The notes under the pieces are model-generated. The model worked only from the letters and a program-made list of their open reading frames with translations, was not told the DNA's origin and did not search any database. The position numbers and the translations under genes are program-made. DNA of 64,000 bases. It comes from Betaproteobacteria bacterium (GTDB lineage: Bacteria > Pseudomonadota > Gammaproteobacteria > Burkholderiales > Burkholderiaceae_C). Positions 42,718 through 52,199 of the stretch are shown piece after piece (position 1 is the stretch's first letter; every line of letters starts with the position of its first letter). The stretch covers positions 1-64,000 of the forward strand of contig JABCYW010000013.1 in assembly GCA_013289985.1 (NCBI GenBank), given 5' to 3'.

Positions 42718-45700
42718 GGTTCGCTGGGAGCCCGCCGGAGCAGACACCGTTCGAGGAGCGCGAGCATGCGGGTACGAACTCGAAGGATGCATTCCCTGGC
42801 CCGCTGGGCAAGCGTGACGCGCAGCGGGATCTCCAGGAGCCACTGCGTACCGTCGTGTACCCGCGCGCGCACGTCCAGTCGCGCCTCGATCCTTGCGGCG
42901 CGCTCGCGCATTCCGGTCATCCCCCAGTGGCCGGGGCGGCCGCCATCGGCGATCACCTGGGGGTCGATGCCGCGGCCGTCGTCGTTCACCGCCACGCGCA
43001 GCGTGCGCCCGACACACTCGATCTCCACATCGATGGCGCGTGCCCGGGCGTGGCGGAAGGCGTTGGTCAGGGCCTCGCGGGCGATGAAGAACGCCTCCGT
43101 GCCGACGTCGGGCGCGAGCGCAGGCAGGGCGGTGCCGACGCGCATCGAGAAACGGATGTTCGTGCCGTGGGCGAGGTCCGTGCCGAGCGCGGACAGCGAG
43201 GCGACGAGGTCGGACTCGTCCGCCCGCAGGTCGCGCAGGTCGTGCACGCGGTCGCGCGCCTGGGCCAATACACTGTCGGCCTCGTCGAGCAGCGACTCGA
43301 GGCGGCCGCGTCGCGTGTCTCCCTGCGGCATCTCGCCGGCGACCACCTGCAGGTTCAATACCAGCCCCTGTGTTCCCTGCAACAAGGTGTCGTGGAGTTC
43401 ACGGGCGATGCGCTCGCGCTCTCGCAAGCGGTCCTCGAAGCGCGTGCGCTCGTGCCTGGCCAGCGCGCGCATCCGCAGCGTGTAGAGGGACCAGAGCAGC
43501 ACCAGCACGGCCAACCCGCCCAGCGCACGGAACCAGTTGGTCTGCCACCACGCGGGTGGAATCGTCACGCTGACACTCGCGCCGGACTGGTTCCACAAGC
43601 CGTCCTCGTTGGCGGCGATGACGCGGAAGTCGTAGCGCCCGGGCGGCAGCTTCGTGTAGAACGCCTGGCGCCGCCCCTCTGCTTCCTGCCAGTCCGTGTC
43701 GACGCCCTGGAGACGGTAGCGAAAGTGCACGTGCTGGGACAGAGTCAGGTCGGTGGCGGTGAAGTCGAAACGCAGCGATTGCGTCAGCTCGGGCAGCGCC
43801 GCCGGCCGGGGTCCGAAGTGGCGGTCGCCGACGACGACATCCAGCACTTCCACGTGCGGCACGACGGTGTTGCGCGCCATGTGCGCGGGAGCTATCCAGT
43901 ACACGCCGTTGACCGTTTCGAACCACAGGCGGCCGTCGGCGGTTGCCATGGCCGTGGGCACGGGGCGAAGATTGGGCGGAGCGCCCTCGATGCCGGATTC
44001 GGCGCCGAAGGTCTCGGAGGCCACGACGTGCGCCGGGTCGCGCAGGAAACGCGCAAGCTCATCGGCGGCGATGCGCGTGACGCCACCTGTGCCGTTCAGC
44101 CAGAGGTCGCCCTGCCCGGACAGCACCGCGCCGGAGATGCCCGCCAGCGGTGCGCCGTGCTCGAGCTGCAGGGCGTGGAAGCGTTGCCCGTCGAACCAGG
44201 CTGCCCCGCGCGTGCCGCCGATCCAGGCGCCAGAATCGGTTGGCAGCGCGACCAGCACGTTGCCAACCGCGAGGCCTTGCGCCGCCCCGAACAACTGCGC
44301 GTGCTGGTGGTCGACCAGCGCGAGCTGGTTGTCCTGGTAGCCGAGCCAGATGCGGCCGGGCGTGTCCGCCGTCAGGCTCATCGCCGGCCGGTCGGGCAGG
44401 AAGTCGAAGCCTCCCTTGTGCAACCAGCGCCCGCCGTCGCGCCGGAACACGCCGATGCGCGTTGCCGATATCCACAGGTGTCCCTGGTCGTCCTCCGCGC
44501 AGGCCTGCATGACCATGTTGGGCGGTGCGTCGGGCAGCTCGACGCGCTCGCTGCCTTCCGGACGCCAATGGGTCAGCTTGGCGATCGAGCCCACGTAGAG
44601 GCTGCCGTCGCGGCCGATCGACAGGTGCGTGTAGAACTGATTCTCGAGCGATGCGGCGGGCACGCGCTCGATGTCGGTACCGTTCCGGACATGCTTCAGA
44701 CCCGAGGCATTCATGATCCACAGCGTTCCGTCGCGACCGCGGGCGATGGCGCCGTTGCCCGTCGGACTGCCGTCTGTCAGGAGTTGGCGGAACTTCGTGG
44801 CGCGAAACCGGTCCAGCCCGCCATCGGTGCCAACCCAGATGTTGCCCTCGCGGTCCTCGAGCCAGGAGATGAACTGGCTGTTCGTATCGCTCTGCCGTTC
44901 GCCGGGCGCAAGCATCTCGGCCGTCGGGGTCTCGGCCGTGCCGGGATGTCGCAGCCACGCCTGGGGAACGCGGAGGTAGCGGCCGGAGGCTACGCCCCAG
45001 GCGCCGCCTTGCCGATCCAGCAGGCCGATCGCGATGCCGTGATCGCTCTTGCGAAGCGGATGTCCGCGCGTCGCCGCGTCGATGCCCTGGCCTGATCCGT
45101 CGAGTGCCCAGGTGCCGTCGGCGGTGTCGGCCCAGGCCACGCCGGCCCCGTCGGCGAACAATCCGGACACGCTCTTGAACCGTCGCCCCGGCACGAAGGC
45201 AGGCCCGCCGGGCGGGTGGCGCGAGATGCCTTCGGCCGTCCAGGCCCACACCTGCCCGGCGCCGTCGGCCAGGAGGCTGCCGACGCCCGAGAGCTCGACT
45301 GGCCGACCGTCGGCGCCGGGCACCGCCACCCATTGCTCGCCTTCGAGGCGTGCCACGCCAAACATCGTGCCGGCCCATGCCGTGCCGCCGCCGTCCACCG
45401 CGATCCCCATGATCGTGTGGTCTCCGGCCAGTCCTTGCGCGGCACCGTATTGACGCACTTGCCCGTCATGGATGAAGTAGACCTTGCCGAAGCGCGTGCC
45501 AACCCAGATGCCGCCTGTCCGTGGCGCCTCCAGCGCGGTGATGTCCGCGTCCGGCAGCGCTGCGGCCAGGGGCGGACCGAACGACCGGAATTGAACCCCG
45601 TCGTAGGTGAACAGGCCCGTCGCAGTGCCGATCCACAAGTAGCCGTCGGAGCTCTGGGCGAGAGCAACGACACCCGAAGGCGCGCCGTCTCGTGGCGTGA

Positions 45701-45839
45701 AGACCCGATGTTCGAGCTCGCTCAGGGCCGGGGGCTCGCCGGAAGCGAACGCCGGCGTCAGTGCGAGGCAGGCGACCAGACCGACGGAGCCCATGCGTGT
45801 CGCGAGTCGCCGCGCGAATGCGAGCGGTGCCGTGCGCAT
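42714..45839 (-). CDS. Reg_prop/Y_Y_Y sensor histidine kinase A
   Basis: This 1041-residue membrane kinase has a signal peptide (VGLVACLALTPAFA), a periplasmic two-bladed propeller set (YLWIGTATGLFTYDG, IWVGTRFGKVYF, WAGTMFGVARLEG, IWVGTDGGLDRF), a Y_Y_Y domain (FRYRLQGVDTDWQEAEGRRQ), one membrane helix near residue 780 and a HisKA_3 domain with His816 in RIARELHDTLLQGTQG. A HATPase_c domain ends it (NDDGRGIDPQV, GMTGMRERAARI). The ATG at 45839 lies 58 bases downstream of promoter motif copy 3. The paired regulator overlaps its stop codon. Signal unknown; related kinases often sense sugars or aromatic acids in the periplasm. Confidence 0.92.
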   Translation of the reverse strand: MRTAPLAFARRLATRMGSVGLVACLALTPAFASGEPPALSELEHRVFTPRDGAPSGVVALAQSSDGYLWIGTATGLFTYDGVQFRSFGPPLAAALPDADITALEAPRTGGIWVGTRFGKVYFIHDGQVRQYGAAQGLAGDHTIMGIAVDGGGTAWAGTMFGVARLEGEQWVAVPGADGRPVELSGVGSLLADGAGQVWAWTAEGISRHPPGGPAFVPGRRFKSVSGLFADGAGVAWADTADGTWALDGSGQGIDAATRGHPLRKSDHGIAIGLLDRQGGAWGVASGRYLRVPQAWLRHPGTAETPTAEMLAPGERQSDTNSQFISWLEDREGNIWVGTDGGLDRFRATKFRQLLTDGSPTGNGAIARGRDGTLWIMNASGLKHVRNGTDIERVPAASLENQFYTHLSIGRDGSLYVGSIAKLTHWRPEGSERVELPDAPPNMVMQACAEDDQGHLWISATRIGVFRRDGGRWLHKGGFDFLPDRPAMSLTADTPGRIWLGYQDNQLALVDHQHAQLFGAAQGLAVGNVLVALPTDSGAWIGGTRGAAWFDGQRFHALQLEHGAPLAGISGAVLSGQGDLWLNGTGGVTRIAADELARFLRDPAHVVASETFGAESGIEGAPPNLRPVPTAMATADGRLWFETVNGVYWIAPAHMARNTVVPHVEVLDVVVGDRHFGPRPAALPELTQSLRFDFTATDLTLSQHVHFRYRLQGVDTDWQEAEGRRQAFYTKLPPGRYDFRVIAANEDGLWNQSGASVSVTIPPAWWQTNWFRALGGLAVLVLLWSLYTLRMRALARHERTRFEDRLRERERIARELHDTLLQGTQGLVLNLQVVAGEMPQGDTRRGRLESLLDEADSVLAQARDRVHDLRDLRADESDLVASLSALGTDLAHGTNIRFSMRVGTALPALAPDVGTEAFFIAREALTNAFRHARARAIDVEIECVGRTLRVAVNDDGRGIDPQVIADGGRPGHWGMTGMRERAARIEARLDVRARVHDGTQWLLEIPLRVTLAQRARECILRVRTRMLALLERCLLRRAPSEP

Positions 45840-45896
45840 GGGCGTGGGCCATTCTGTTTGTGAACGTGCAGGCACTTTAGCGATTTGGCCGCGGAC

Positions 45897-45918
45897 GGGG
45901 ATATACAAATGGTGGTAG
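45897..45918 (-). promoter_or_regulatory. conserved promoter motif copy 3
   Basis: Read on the minus strand: CTACCACCATTTGTATAT followed by CCCC, in the 191-bp gap between the two sensor kinase genes and upstream of kinase A. Matches the copies at 34851 and 42018. Confidence 0.65.
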
Positions 45919-46030
45919 GACATTGGCGCCGCAACGGGCTCTGTCGGAGGGCCGAGTGCGGTGTGTCCTTCGGCATGGTGCCACGCGGTGGATGCCTTTC
46001 GCGCTTGAATGGCCGACGCGCGGCCGCGCG

Positions 46031-49000
46031 CTAACGCGCCTTGCGCGACCGCCATTCGCCGGATGGCGAAGTGAATGCACGTTCCGCGGGCAACAGCAGC
46101 TCGATCTCCGTACCGCGCCCGGCTTCGCTGCGCACTTCCAGCGTGGCGCCGATGTTCTTGGCGCGCTCGTGCATGCCCTGCAGCCCGAAGTGCCCGCCAT
46201 GACCCTTGGCCAAGGTCGCGGGCGCAATGCCCTCGCCGTCGTCGCGCACCGCCAGGCGCAGGCCCCGCGGGTCGCGGAAGAGTTCGAGCGCGACGGTCCG
46301 GCTTCGGGCGTGGCGGAACGCATTGATGAGTGCTTCGCGGCCGATGAAGAAAAGCTCGCAGCGCACGTTCTCGCGCACGGGCGGCAGGGCGGGGTCCATG
46401 CGGACGTCCAGACGCGTGCTTGTGCCGGCCGCGAGATCGCCGGCGACCGCCGTGAGAGCCGTGGGCAGATCGACACCGACTTCGTCCGGACTGCGCAGCA
46501 TGTGCACGCGGTCGCGCGCCTCGGCAACGACCTCGTCCGCTCGATCGAGCAGGGATTCCATTTCGGCGCGCCGCGGATCGCCGCCCGGCAGCTTGGCGGC
46601 GGCAACCTGAAAGCCAAGCACGAGGCCCTGGGTGCCCTGCAGCAGCGTGTCGTGCAGCTCGCGGGCGATGCGCTCGCGCTCGTCGAGCCGCTCCTCGAGG
46701 CGCTGGCGCATGCTGCGCGCCAGCGTGCGTGTGCGCAGACCATAGGCCGCCGCGGCGAGGACGAGGGTGATCACCACGCAGGCAGCTTTGAACCAGCCGG
46801 TCTGCCAGAACGCGGCTGGCACGACCAGCGTCATCGTCTCCTCGGCCGGGCTCCAGACACCGTCCTCGTTGGCGGCCGTCACGCGAAAAAGGTACTGCCC
46901 CGGCGGCAGATTGGTGTAGTCCGCCTGGCGGTGGCCTTGCGAGTCCTGCCACGCGGCGTCGACACCGTCGAGCCGATAGCGAAAGCGCACGAGTTCGGGC
47001 GCGCTGAAGCAGGTCGTGGTGAAGTCGATCTGCAGCGAACGCGTGCCGGCAGCCAGTGCCGTCCGGGCGACTGCGGCGTACTCACGTCCGCCCGCGTGCA
47101 CGGCGAGCAGGTGCACCCGTGGCGGGATGGCGTTGCGCCGGATGTTGCGCGGGTCGATCGAGAACAGCCCGCTCGTCGTCGCGAACCACAGGCGGCCGTC
47201 GGGCGTGGCGGCCGCGCTCGGAACCGGACGCAGGTTCTCGGGCGTTCCCTCGATGCCGGCCTGCACGCCGAAGGTCTCCGCGGCGACGCGGTGATCGGGG
47301 TTCGCCACGAAGGCTGCAATCTCCGCTGCCGGAACGCGCGAGACGCCCTCTGCGCCGTTGAGCCACAGGTCTCCGTCCGGCGTGCGCAGCAGGCCAGAAA
47401 CGCCCGTGAATGCGTCTGCGGTCCCGGCCGCGAGCGGTAGCACGCGCGCGCCGTCGACCAGGGCAACGCCCGCCGCGCCCGCGACCCACATGCGAGCCCC
47501 GTCGGACCAGAACGAAAGGATGTTGCCGACGGTGAGCCCGCCGGCCGGGCCCAGCGTCCGGACCTGGCCGTCGCGCACGACGGCCACGACGCTGTTCGGG
47601 TAGCCGATCCACAAGCCCAGTCCATCGGCGGATCGCAGCGCCAGCGGCGGACCGGACGGCAAGTTGGCGAGGCCGCCGTTGCGCGTCCAGCGCCCATCCT
47701 TGAACCTGAACAGGCCGTTCTGCGCTGTCGACAACCACAGGCCGCCGGCCTCATCCTCGGCCATGGCCTGCACTTCGTGCTTGGCCTCCGCTCCCGGGAA
47801 TGGCACCGCCTCGTAGCCGTGCGGCCCGCCGCGGTGGAGTTCTCCGTCACCGCCCACCCACAGCGTGCCGTCGCGCGCGACATAGAGGCTGGTGATGAAG
47901 TTGCCGTCGGGGTGGCCGAACGGCTCGCGGACAAAGGCGCCGGTCGTGTCGCGTCGATACAGGCCCGAGGCATGCGTCCCCACCACGAGGCCGTCGGGCC
48001 GCGCGGCGAGCGCAACATCGGCGAGCGTCGCGCCGGACGCTACCGCGCGCTCGAACTTGTTCCTGTGGAAGCGATCCAGCCCGCCATTCGTGCCGGTCCA
48101 GATGTTGCCTTCGCGGTCCTCGATCCAGGACAGGAACTCGCCGCCGCTCAGCTCGCGGTCGCGCGGCCAGCGTTGCAGGGTGCCCGGCCTCGCGTCACAG
48201 GTCGCGCACGGCAGGCGCAGCAGACGGCCGTTGCCGTGGCCCCAAAGCACGCCCTCGGCGTCCAGGAAGCGCAACACCGGGCGGGCGTCGCGATCTGAGA
48301 CCAGGCGGGCGAGCTCGCTGCGCGCAATGCCGCGGGCGGGTTCGTCGACCGCGGCGAATCCGGCATCGTCGGCGATCCAGACGGCGCCGGATTTGTCTTT
48401 CATCAGGCTGCCGCCAAGTGCGCCGGCCGCACGGCGCTTCTCGAATGCATGGGCGCCCGGCTGCAGGCAGAACACGCCCGAATCGGGGTCGAAGACCCAT
48501 AGCCTGCCGTCGCGGTCGGCCGCCATCCCGGCGTAGCCCATCACGCGCAGGGAGGCGCCGTCACGTGTGCGCACCTCCTGCCAGTGGCCGTCCTGCAGCG
48601 TGAAGACGCCCGCGTTCGTGCCGGCCCACATCCGGCCTGCGCCGTCTTCGACCAGGCTGGACACCGGGTGCGCCGGGACGCCTTGGCCCTCGCCATAGTC
48701 GGTTCGCTCATTGGCGCGGATCGCGTAGATGCGGCCGAAGCGCGTGCCGGCCCAGATCACGCCGTCGCGGTGGACGTGCAGCGCGAGGATGTCGGTGTCC
48801 GGCAACGCAAGGCCTGACGCGGCGCGCCAGCGCACGAATCGCACGCCGTCGAATCGATAGAGCCCTTGCGACGTGCCCAGCCACAGGAAGCCGTCGGTGT
48901 CCTGAGCGAGCGCGTTCACGCCGCCAGGCGCGCCCTGGCGCGCCGTGAACATCGTGTGATCGAAGTCCTCGAAGCCTGGCGGCGTGTCGGCCGCGGCAGC

Positions 49001-49093
49001 GGGCAGCGCCCGAATCACCAGCGCCGCAAGCAGGCATGCCAGGCGCATCAGCGACTTGGCGGGGACGCGAGGGCAGGCGAATCTGGAGTCCAT
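46031..49093 (-). CDS. Reg_prop/Y_Y_Y sensor histidine kinase B
   Basis: This 1020-residue kinase has the same plan as kinase A: signal peptide (LACLLAALVIRALPAAAA), propeller repeats (FLWLGTSQGLYRFDG, VIWAGTRFGRIYA, WAGTNAGVFTLQDG, IWTGTNGGLDRF), Y_Y_Y domain, membrane helix near residue 775, His814 in RIARELHDTLLQGTQG and HATPase_c (RDDGEGIAPATL, GLQGMHERA). Start at 49093 is the last ATG before the signal peptide; a longer form from 49135 is possible. It has no regulator of its own, so it may phosphorylate the regulators at 42088 or 34968. No copy of the promoter motif was found upstream. Confidence 0.9.
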   Translation of the reverse strand: MDSRFACPRVPAKSLMRLACLLAALVIRALPAAAADTPPGFEDFDHTMFTARQGAPGGVNALAQDTDGFLWLGTSQGLYRFDGVRFVRWRAASGLALPDTDILALHVHRDGVIWAGTRFGRIYAIRANERTDYGEGQGVPAHPVSSLVEDGAGRMWAGTNAGVFTLQDGHWQEVRTRDGASLRVMGYAGMAADRDGRLWVFDPDSGVFCLQPGAHAFEKRRAAGALGGSLMKDKSGAVWIADDAGFAAVDEPARGIARSELARLVSDRDARPVLRFLDAEGVLWGHGNGRLLRLPCATCDARPGTLQRWPRDRELSGGEFLSWIEDREGNIWTGTNGGLDRFHRNKFERAVASGATLADVALAARPDGLVVGTHASGLYRRDTTGAFVREPFGHPDGNFITSLYVARDGTLWVGGDGELHRGGPHGYEAVPFPGAEAKHEVQAMAEDEAGGLWLSTAQNGLFRFKDGRWTRNGGLANLPSGPPLALRSADGLGLWIGYPNSVVAVVRDGQVRTLGPAGGLTVGNILSFWSDGARMWVAGAAGVALVDGARVLPLAAGTADAFTGVSGLLRTPDGDLWLNGAEGVSRVPAAEIAAFVANPDHRVAAETFGVQAGIEGTPENLRPVPSAAATPDGRLWFATTSGLFSIDPRNIRRNAIPPRVHLLAVHAGGREYAAVARTALAAGTRSLQIDFTTTCFSAPELVRFRYRLDGVDAAWQDSQGHRQADYTNLPPGQYLFRVTAANEDGVWSPAEETMTLVVPAAFWQTGWFKAACVVITLVLAAAAYGLRTRTLARSMRQRLEERLDERERIARELHDTLLQGTQGLVLGFQVAAAKLPGGDPRRAEMESLLDRADEVVAEARDRVHMLRSPDEVGVDLPTALTAVAGDLAAGTSTRLDVRMDPALPPVRENVRCELFFIGREALINAFRHARSRTVALELFRDPRGLRLAVRDDGEGIAPATLAKGHGGHFGLQGMHERAKNIGATLEVRSEAGRGTEIELLLPAERAFTSPSGEWRSRKAR

Positions 49094-49236
49094 GCGATCT
49101 CTGGGCCGGCGACGGGAGCTTGAAGGCTGAAGCATATCTGCTGCCCGTCCCCATGCGGCTCCCGTCGCAGCCCGGCCATGCGCCCCACGCGTCGCGAACC
49201 GGCGCCTCGCTCGCGTCGACCCGTCGTCAAGCGGTA

Positions 49237-49794
49237 TCAGGCACGTTTGTCGTGTTCGACGACGCGCGGGATATGCCGCCACACGAACCAGCTTTGCAAC
49301 TCGTGGGTGCGGATCACCTGGCTGACGAGCAAGTCGTTGGTGCCGTCGTCGCCGCGCTCGGCCGCTTCGCGTGCGAGCGGGCGCGCTTCGGCCAGCACGA
49401 ACTCGTGGGCGTCCAGCAGGCGTGCGAGTTGGTGGTGAGGCGTCTCGATGCCGCTGGGCGCTCGCGTCAACCGTGATTCGGTCGCCACATCGCCGGCCAA
49501 TGCGCGCGCCACGCCGCCCAGCGTCTGCACGCGCTCAGCCAGGGTGTCCATGAGCGCAGCCTGTTCCTCGTAGTGCTTGTCGAACAGTTGGTGCAGCTCG
49601 AGGAAGGTGAGGCCGGCAGTCTGCCAGTGCGACTTCTTGTACAGGTCGCGCAACGCCATCGTGTGGGCAAGTATGCGATTGAGGGCGGAAACGCTCGCGT
49701 GGCGCACTTCCGCCGACAGGCCGATACGCACATCGACGAGGCTGCCGAACGACTGGGAAACGGGATCGGATTCGGGGCGGGGCGACATGGTCAT
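49237..49794 (-). CDS. Dps-like ferritin-family protein
   Basis: This protein of about 185 residues has the Dps ferroxidase helix pattern: LRDLYKKSHWQTAG with the buried histidine, FLELHQLFDKHYEEQAALMDTLAERVQTLGG with the acidic iron ligands, and WFVWRHI near the end. Dps proteins bind DNA and oxidise ferrous iron with peroxide during starvation. The N-terminus is uncertain: ATG codons at 49794 and 49827 are both possible. It diverges from the flavoprotein gene at 50163. Confidence 0.85.
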   Translation of the reverse strand: MTMSPRPESDPVSQSFGSLVDVRIGLSAEVRHASVSALNRILAHTMALRDLYKKSHWQTAGLTFLELHQLFDKHYEEQAALMDTLAERVQTLGGVARALAGDVATESRLTRAPSGIETPHHQLARLLDAHEFVLAEARPLAREAAERGDDGTNDLLVSQVIRTHELQSWFVWRHIPRVVEHDKRA

Positions 49795-50162
49795 GGCAGG
49801 ATCTTCAGGTATGAAATGGGCCTCCATTGAAGGCGAGCGCGAGCGCCTCGGCATCGGCGAGTTGGCCAATCGCCGGCTGGCAAGATGGTCCGCGATGGCA
49901 CCGCCCTTTTGCCTATGAGGGCGCGAGCGGCCTGCGCTGGCGAACGCGACGAGATGTCTGGCGGGCCTGCCGGTCGATGGCGATGCCGCTCCGTCTGGAT
50001 CCGGGCCGACGGCGTAGCTGGGGGTGGTCTTTCGACAGGGGCCGGAGGCCGGTTGGATGCGAAGAATCGGGTAACGGAGTTCCCCCAGCTGCCACTCAAA
50101 CCAGGAGCCCCTCCCTCCAGCCCGCAATCACCGGCGGTACCCAGGAAGACAGTGACGCGAAT
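49795..50162. promoter_or_regulatory. divergent promoter region Dps-like / flavoprotein
   Basis: This 368-bp region separates divergent genes. It holds no recognisable protein or RNA gene; open frames across it are extensions of the flanking genes. It must contain both promoters, but I cannot place them with confidence. Confidence 0.4.
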
Positions 50163-51845
50163 ATGGATCAGCTCAACATCATTCCCTCCATGGTCAACCG
50201 CGCAGACCAGATCTTTCCGACGCTCGGGGAGTCCGACATTGCCCGGATTGCCCGCTTTGGAGTTCTCGCCAGCTACAACGCCGGCGACTACTTGTTCAGC
50301 GTGGGCCAGGTGGGCCCGGGGTTGTTTTTGCTCATCGCCGGTACGGTCACCATCAGTCAGCGCAACGGCTTGGGACACGTCGTACCGATTGTTCGGCAAG
50401 GTCCGGGAGAGTTCCTGGGCGAGATCGGTCAGCTCTCCGGCGCGCCCGCGCTCGTCGATGCCCGGGCTGAGGAATTCGTCGAAGCACTCATCGTCTCGCC
50501 GGAGAAGCTTCGCCAGGTGCTGATTGCCGAAGCAGACCTGGGCGAGCGCCTCACGCGCGCGCTGATCTTGCGCCGCGTCGCGCTGATCGAGACCGGCGCA
50601 GCCGGTGCCGTGCTGATCGGGCCCGAAGGACGTGGCGAGGTGGTGCGCCTCCAGACGTATCTTCGCCGCAATGGCCAGCCGTATCGCGTGATGGATCCGA
50701 CCTGCAACCCGGAAGCGAAGGTCATCTGGGACCAGTACAAGGACCGTGGCCCCTCCTTGCTGGCGATCTGCCCGAACGGCGCCGTGCTGGTCGACCCCGA
50801 CGAACTGGAGCTGGCGGCCTGCCTGGGACTCATTGGAAGCGGCCCCATCGATCGTGAATTCGATCTTGCCATCATCGGTGCGGGACCTGCCGGGCTGGCC
50901 GCCGCCGTCTATGCCGCCAGTGAAGGACTGGACGTGGTTGTCATGGACCATCGCTCCTACGGGGGCCAGGCCGGCGCCAGCGCACGCATTGAAAACTACC
51001 TGGGGTTCCCGACCGCGGGCCAGGCGCTGTCTGGACGCGCGTACATCCAGGCACAGAAGTTCGGCGTGCGCTTCCTCATCCCGGCGAAGGTCGAATCCTT
51101 GGCATTGGAGCTTCCGCCCGCGGCAAGCGGGTCCAAGGTCGTACGTCTGGCGGACGGTCGCATGATTCGATCCAAGGCCGTGATCGTTGCCACCGGCGCC
51201 AGCTACCGCAGGCCCGACGCGGAGAACCTCGCGGCGCTCGAAGGTCGAGGTGTCTGGTACTGGGCCTCTCCCATCGAGGCCAAGCTCTGCCGAAACGAGC
51301 ATGTCGTGCTTGTCGGCGGCGGCAACTCGGCCGGGCAGGCCGCCGTCTATCTCAGCGGCCACGCCTCGAAAGTCACCATGCTGGTTCGAGGTGCGGGCTT
51401 GTCCGCCACGATGTCGCAATATCTCATCGACCGGATCGCCGGGGCCTCGAACATCGAAGTGCTGGCGCGCAAGGAGATCAGCGTGCTTCACGGAGACTCC
51501 TCGACCGGCTTGACCGCGGTGACCTGGGTGGACGTCGTATCCGGAGAGACGGCGAGCGCCAGCGTGAGGAACCTCTTTCTCTTCATTGGGGCCGTGCCCG
51601 AGACCGATGCGCTCAGCGACCGCAGTGTGTCGCTGGATCGTGCCGGCTTCGTCGTCACGGGCACCGAAGGCCGGGCCCCTCTCGAGTCGAATATCCCCGG
51701 CGTCTTTGCCGTCGGTGATGTGCGTTCTGGTTCCGTCAAACGCGTTGGCGCCGGCATTGGCGAGGGCGCCGCGGTGGTTGCGCAGGTTCACCAATACCTT
51801 CAACAGGTGGCTGAGCAGCGTCGCACCCCGGAAGTCCAGGAATGA
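50163..51845 (+). CDS. cNMP-binding-domain/thioredoxin-reductase-like flavoprotein lacking the redox CxxC
   Basis: This 560-residue protein fuses three parts. Residues 20-130 form a cyclic-nucleotide-binding-like barrel (YNAGDYLFSVGQVGPGLFLLIAGTV, GPGEFLGEIGQLSG). Residues about 150-215 are thioredoxin-like (PYRVMDPTCNPEAK, PSLLAICPNGAVLVDPD). From about 230 there is a thioredoxin-reductase fold with the FAD motif DLAIIGAGPAGLAAAVYA and the NADPH motif VVLVGGGNSAGQAA. The usual CATCDG active site is replaced by WASPIEAKLC, so a classical dithiol mechanism is impossible. Its stop overlaps the next gene (UBP zinc finger). It may reduce a different acceptor or sense redox state. Confidence 0.85.
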   Translation: MDQLNIIPSMVNRADQIFPTLGESDIARIARFGVLASYNAGDYLFSVGQVGPGLFLLIAGTVTISQRNGLGHVVPIVRQGPGEFLGEIGQLSGAPALVDARAEEFVEALIVSPEKLRQVLIAEADLGERLTRALILRRVALIETGAAGAVLIGPEGRGEVVRLQTYLRRNGQPYRVMDPTCNPEAKVIWDQYKDRGPSLLAICPNGAVLVDPDELELAACLGLIGSGPIDREFDLAIIGAGPAGLAAAVYAASEGLDVVVMDHRSYGGQAGASARIENYLGFPTAGQALSGRAYIQAQKFGVRFLIPAKVESLALELPPAASGSKVVRLADGRMIRSKAVIVATGASYRRPDAENLAALEGRGVWYWASPIEAKLCRNEHVVLVGGGNSAGQAAVYLSGHASKVTMLVRGAGLSATMSQYLIDRIAGASNIEVLARKEISVLHGDSSTGLTAVTWVDVVSGETASASVRNLFLFIGAVPETDALSDRSVSLDRAGFVVTGTEGRAPLESNIPGVFAVGDVRSGSVKRVGAGIGEGAAVVAQVHQYLQQVAEQRRTPEVQE

Positions 51846-52105
51846 ATATCAACACCTGCAGCCATGTGCCGCGACATGTGCCCGACAGACCCGAACAGCC
51901 GCTTTGCGAAGAATGCGTCAAGACCGGCGACGGCTGGGTCCATCTGAGGATGTGCCTGTACTGTGGACACGTCGGTTGCTGCGACAACTCCAAGAACAGA
52001 CACGCGACGAAACACTTCGCTGCCACGGGACACGCCGTGATGGCGTCCGTCGAGCCGTTCGAGGACTGGCGCTGGTGCTATGTCGACAAGGTGATGGTGG
52101 AATAG
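51842..52105 (+). CDS. UBP-type zinc-finger protein
   Basis: This 87-residue protein is a single UBP-type zinc finger with conserved cysteines and histidines (CSHVPRHVP, CEECVKTGDGWVHLRMCLYCGHVGCCD, HATKHFAATGHAVM). In eukaryotes the fold binds ubiquitin C-termini; bacterial stand-alone versions are uncharacterised. The ATG overlaps the flavoprotein stop by four bases, so the two are translationally coupled and probably act together. Confidence 0.88.
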   Translation: MNINTCSHVPRHVPDRPEQPLCEECVKTGDGWVHLRMCLYCGHVGCCDNSKNRHATKHFAATGHAVMASVEPFEDWRWCYVDKVMVE

Positions 52106-52199
52106 CCCCATCGCGAAGTGCCGATCGTCCACCAGGCCAGCATCATTCAAGCCTTGGCCGGAATTCCTGGAAGCGCCAGCAGAGGCGCAGCCCCGCACC

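Noticed and set aside
49791-51803. 670-codon minus-strand frame across the flavoprotein gene
   Set aside because: Antisense shadow; the plus strand encodes FAD and NADPH motifs in a full-length protein.
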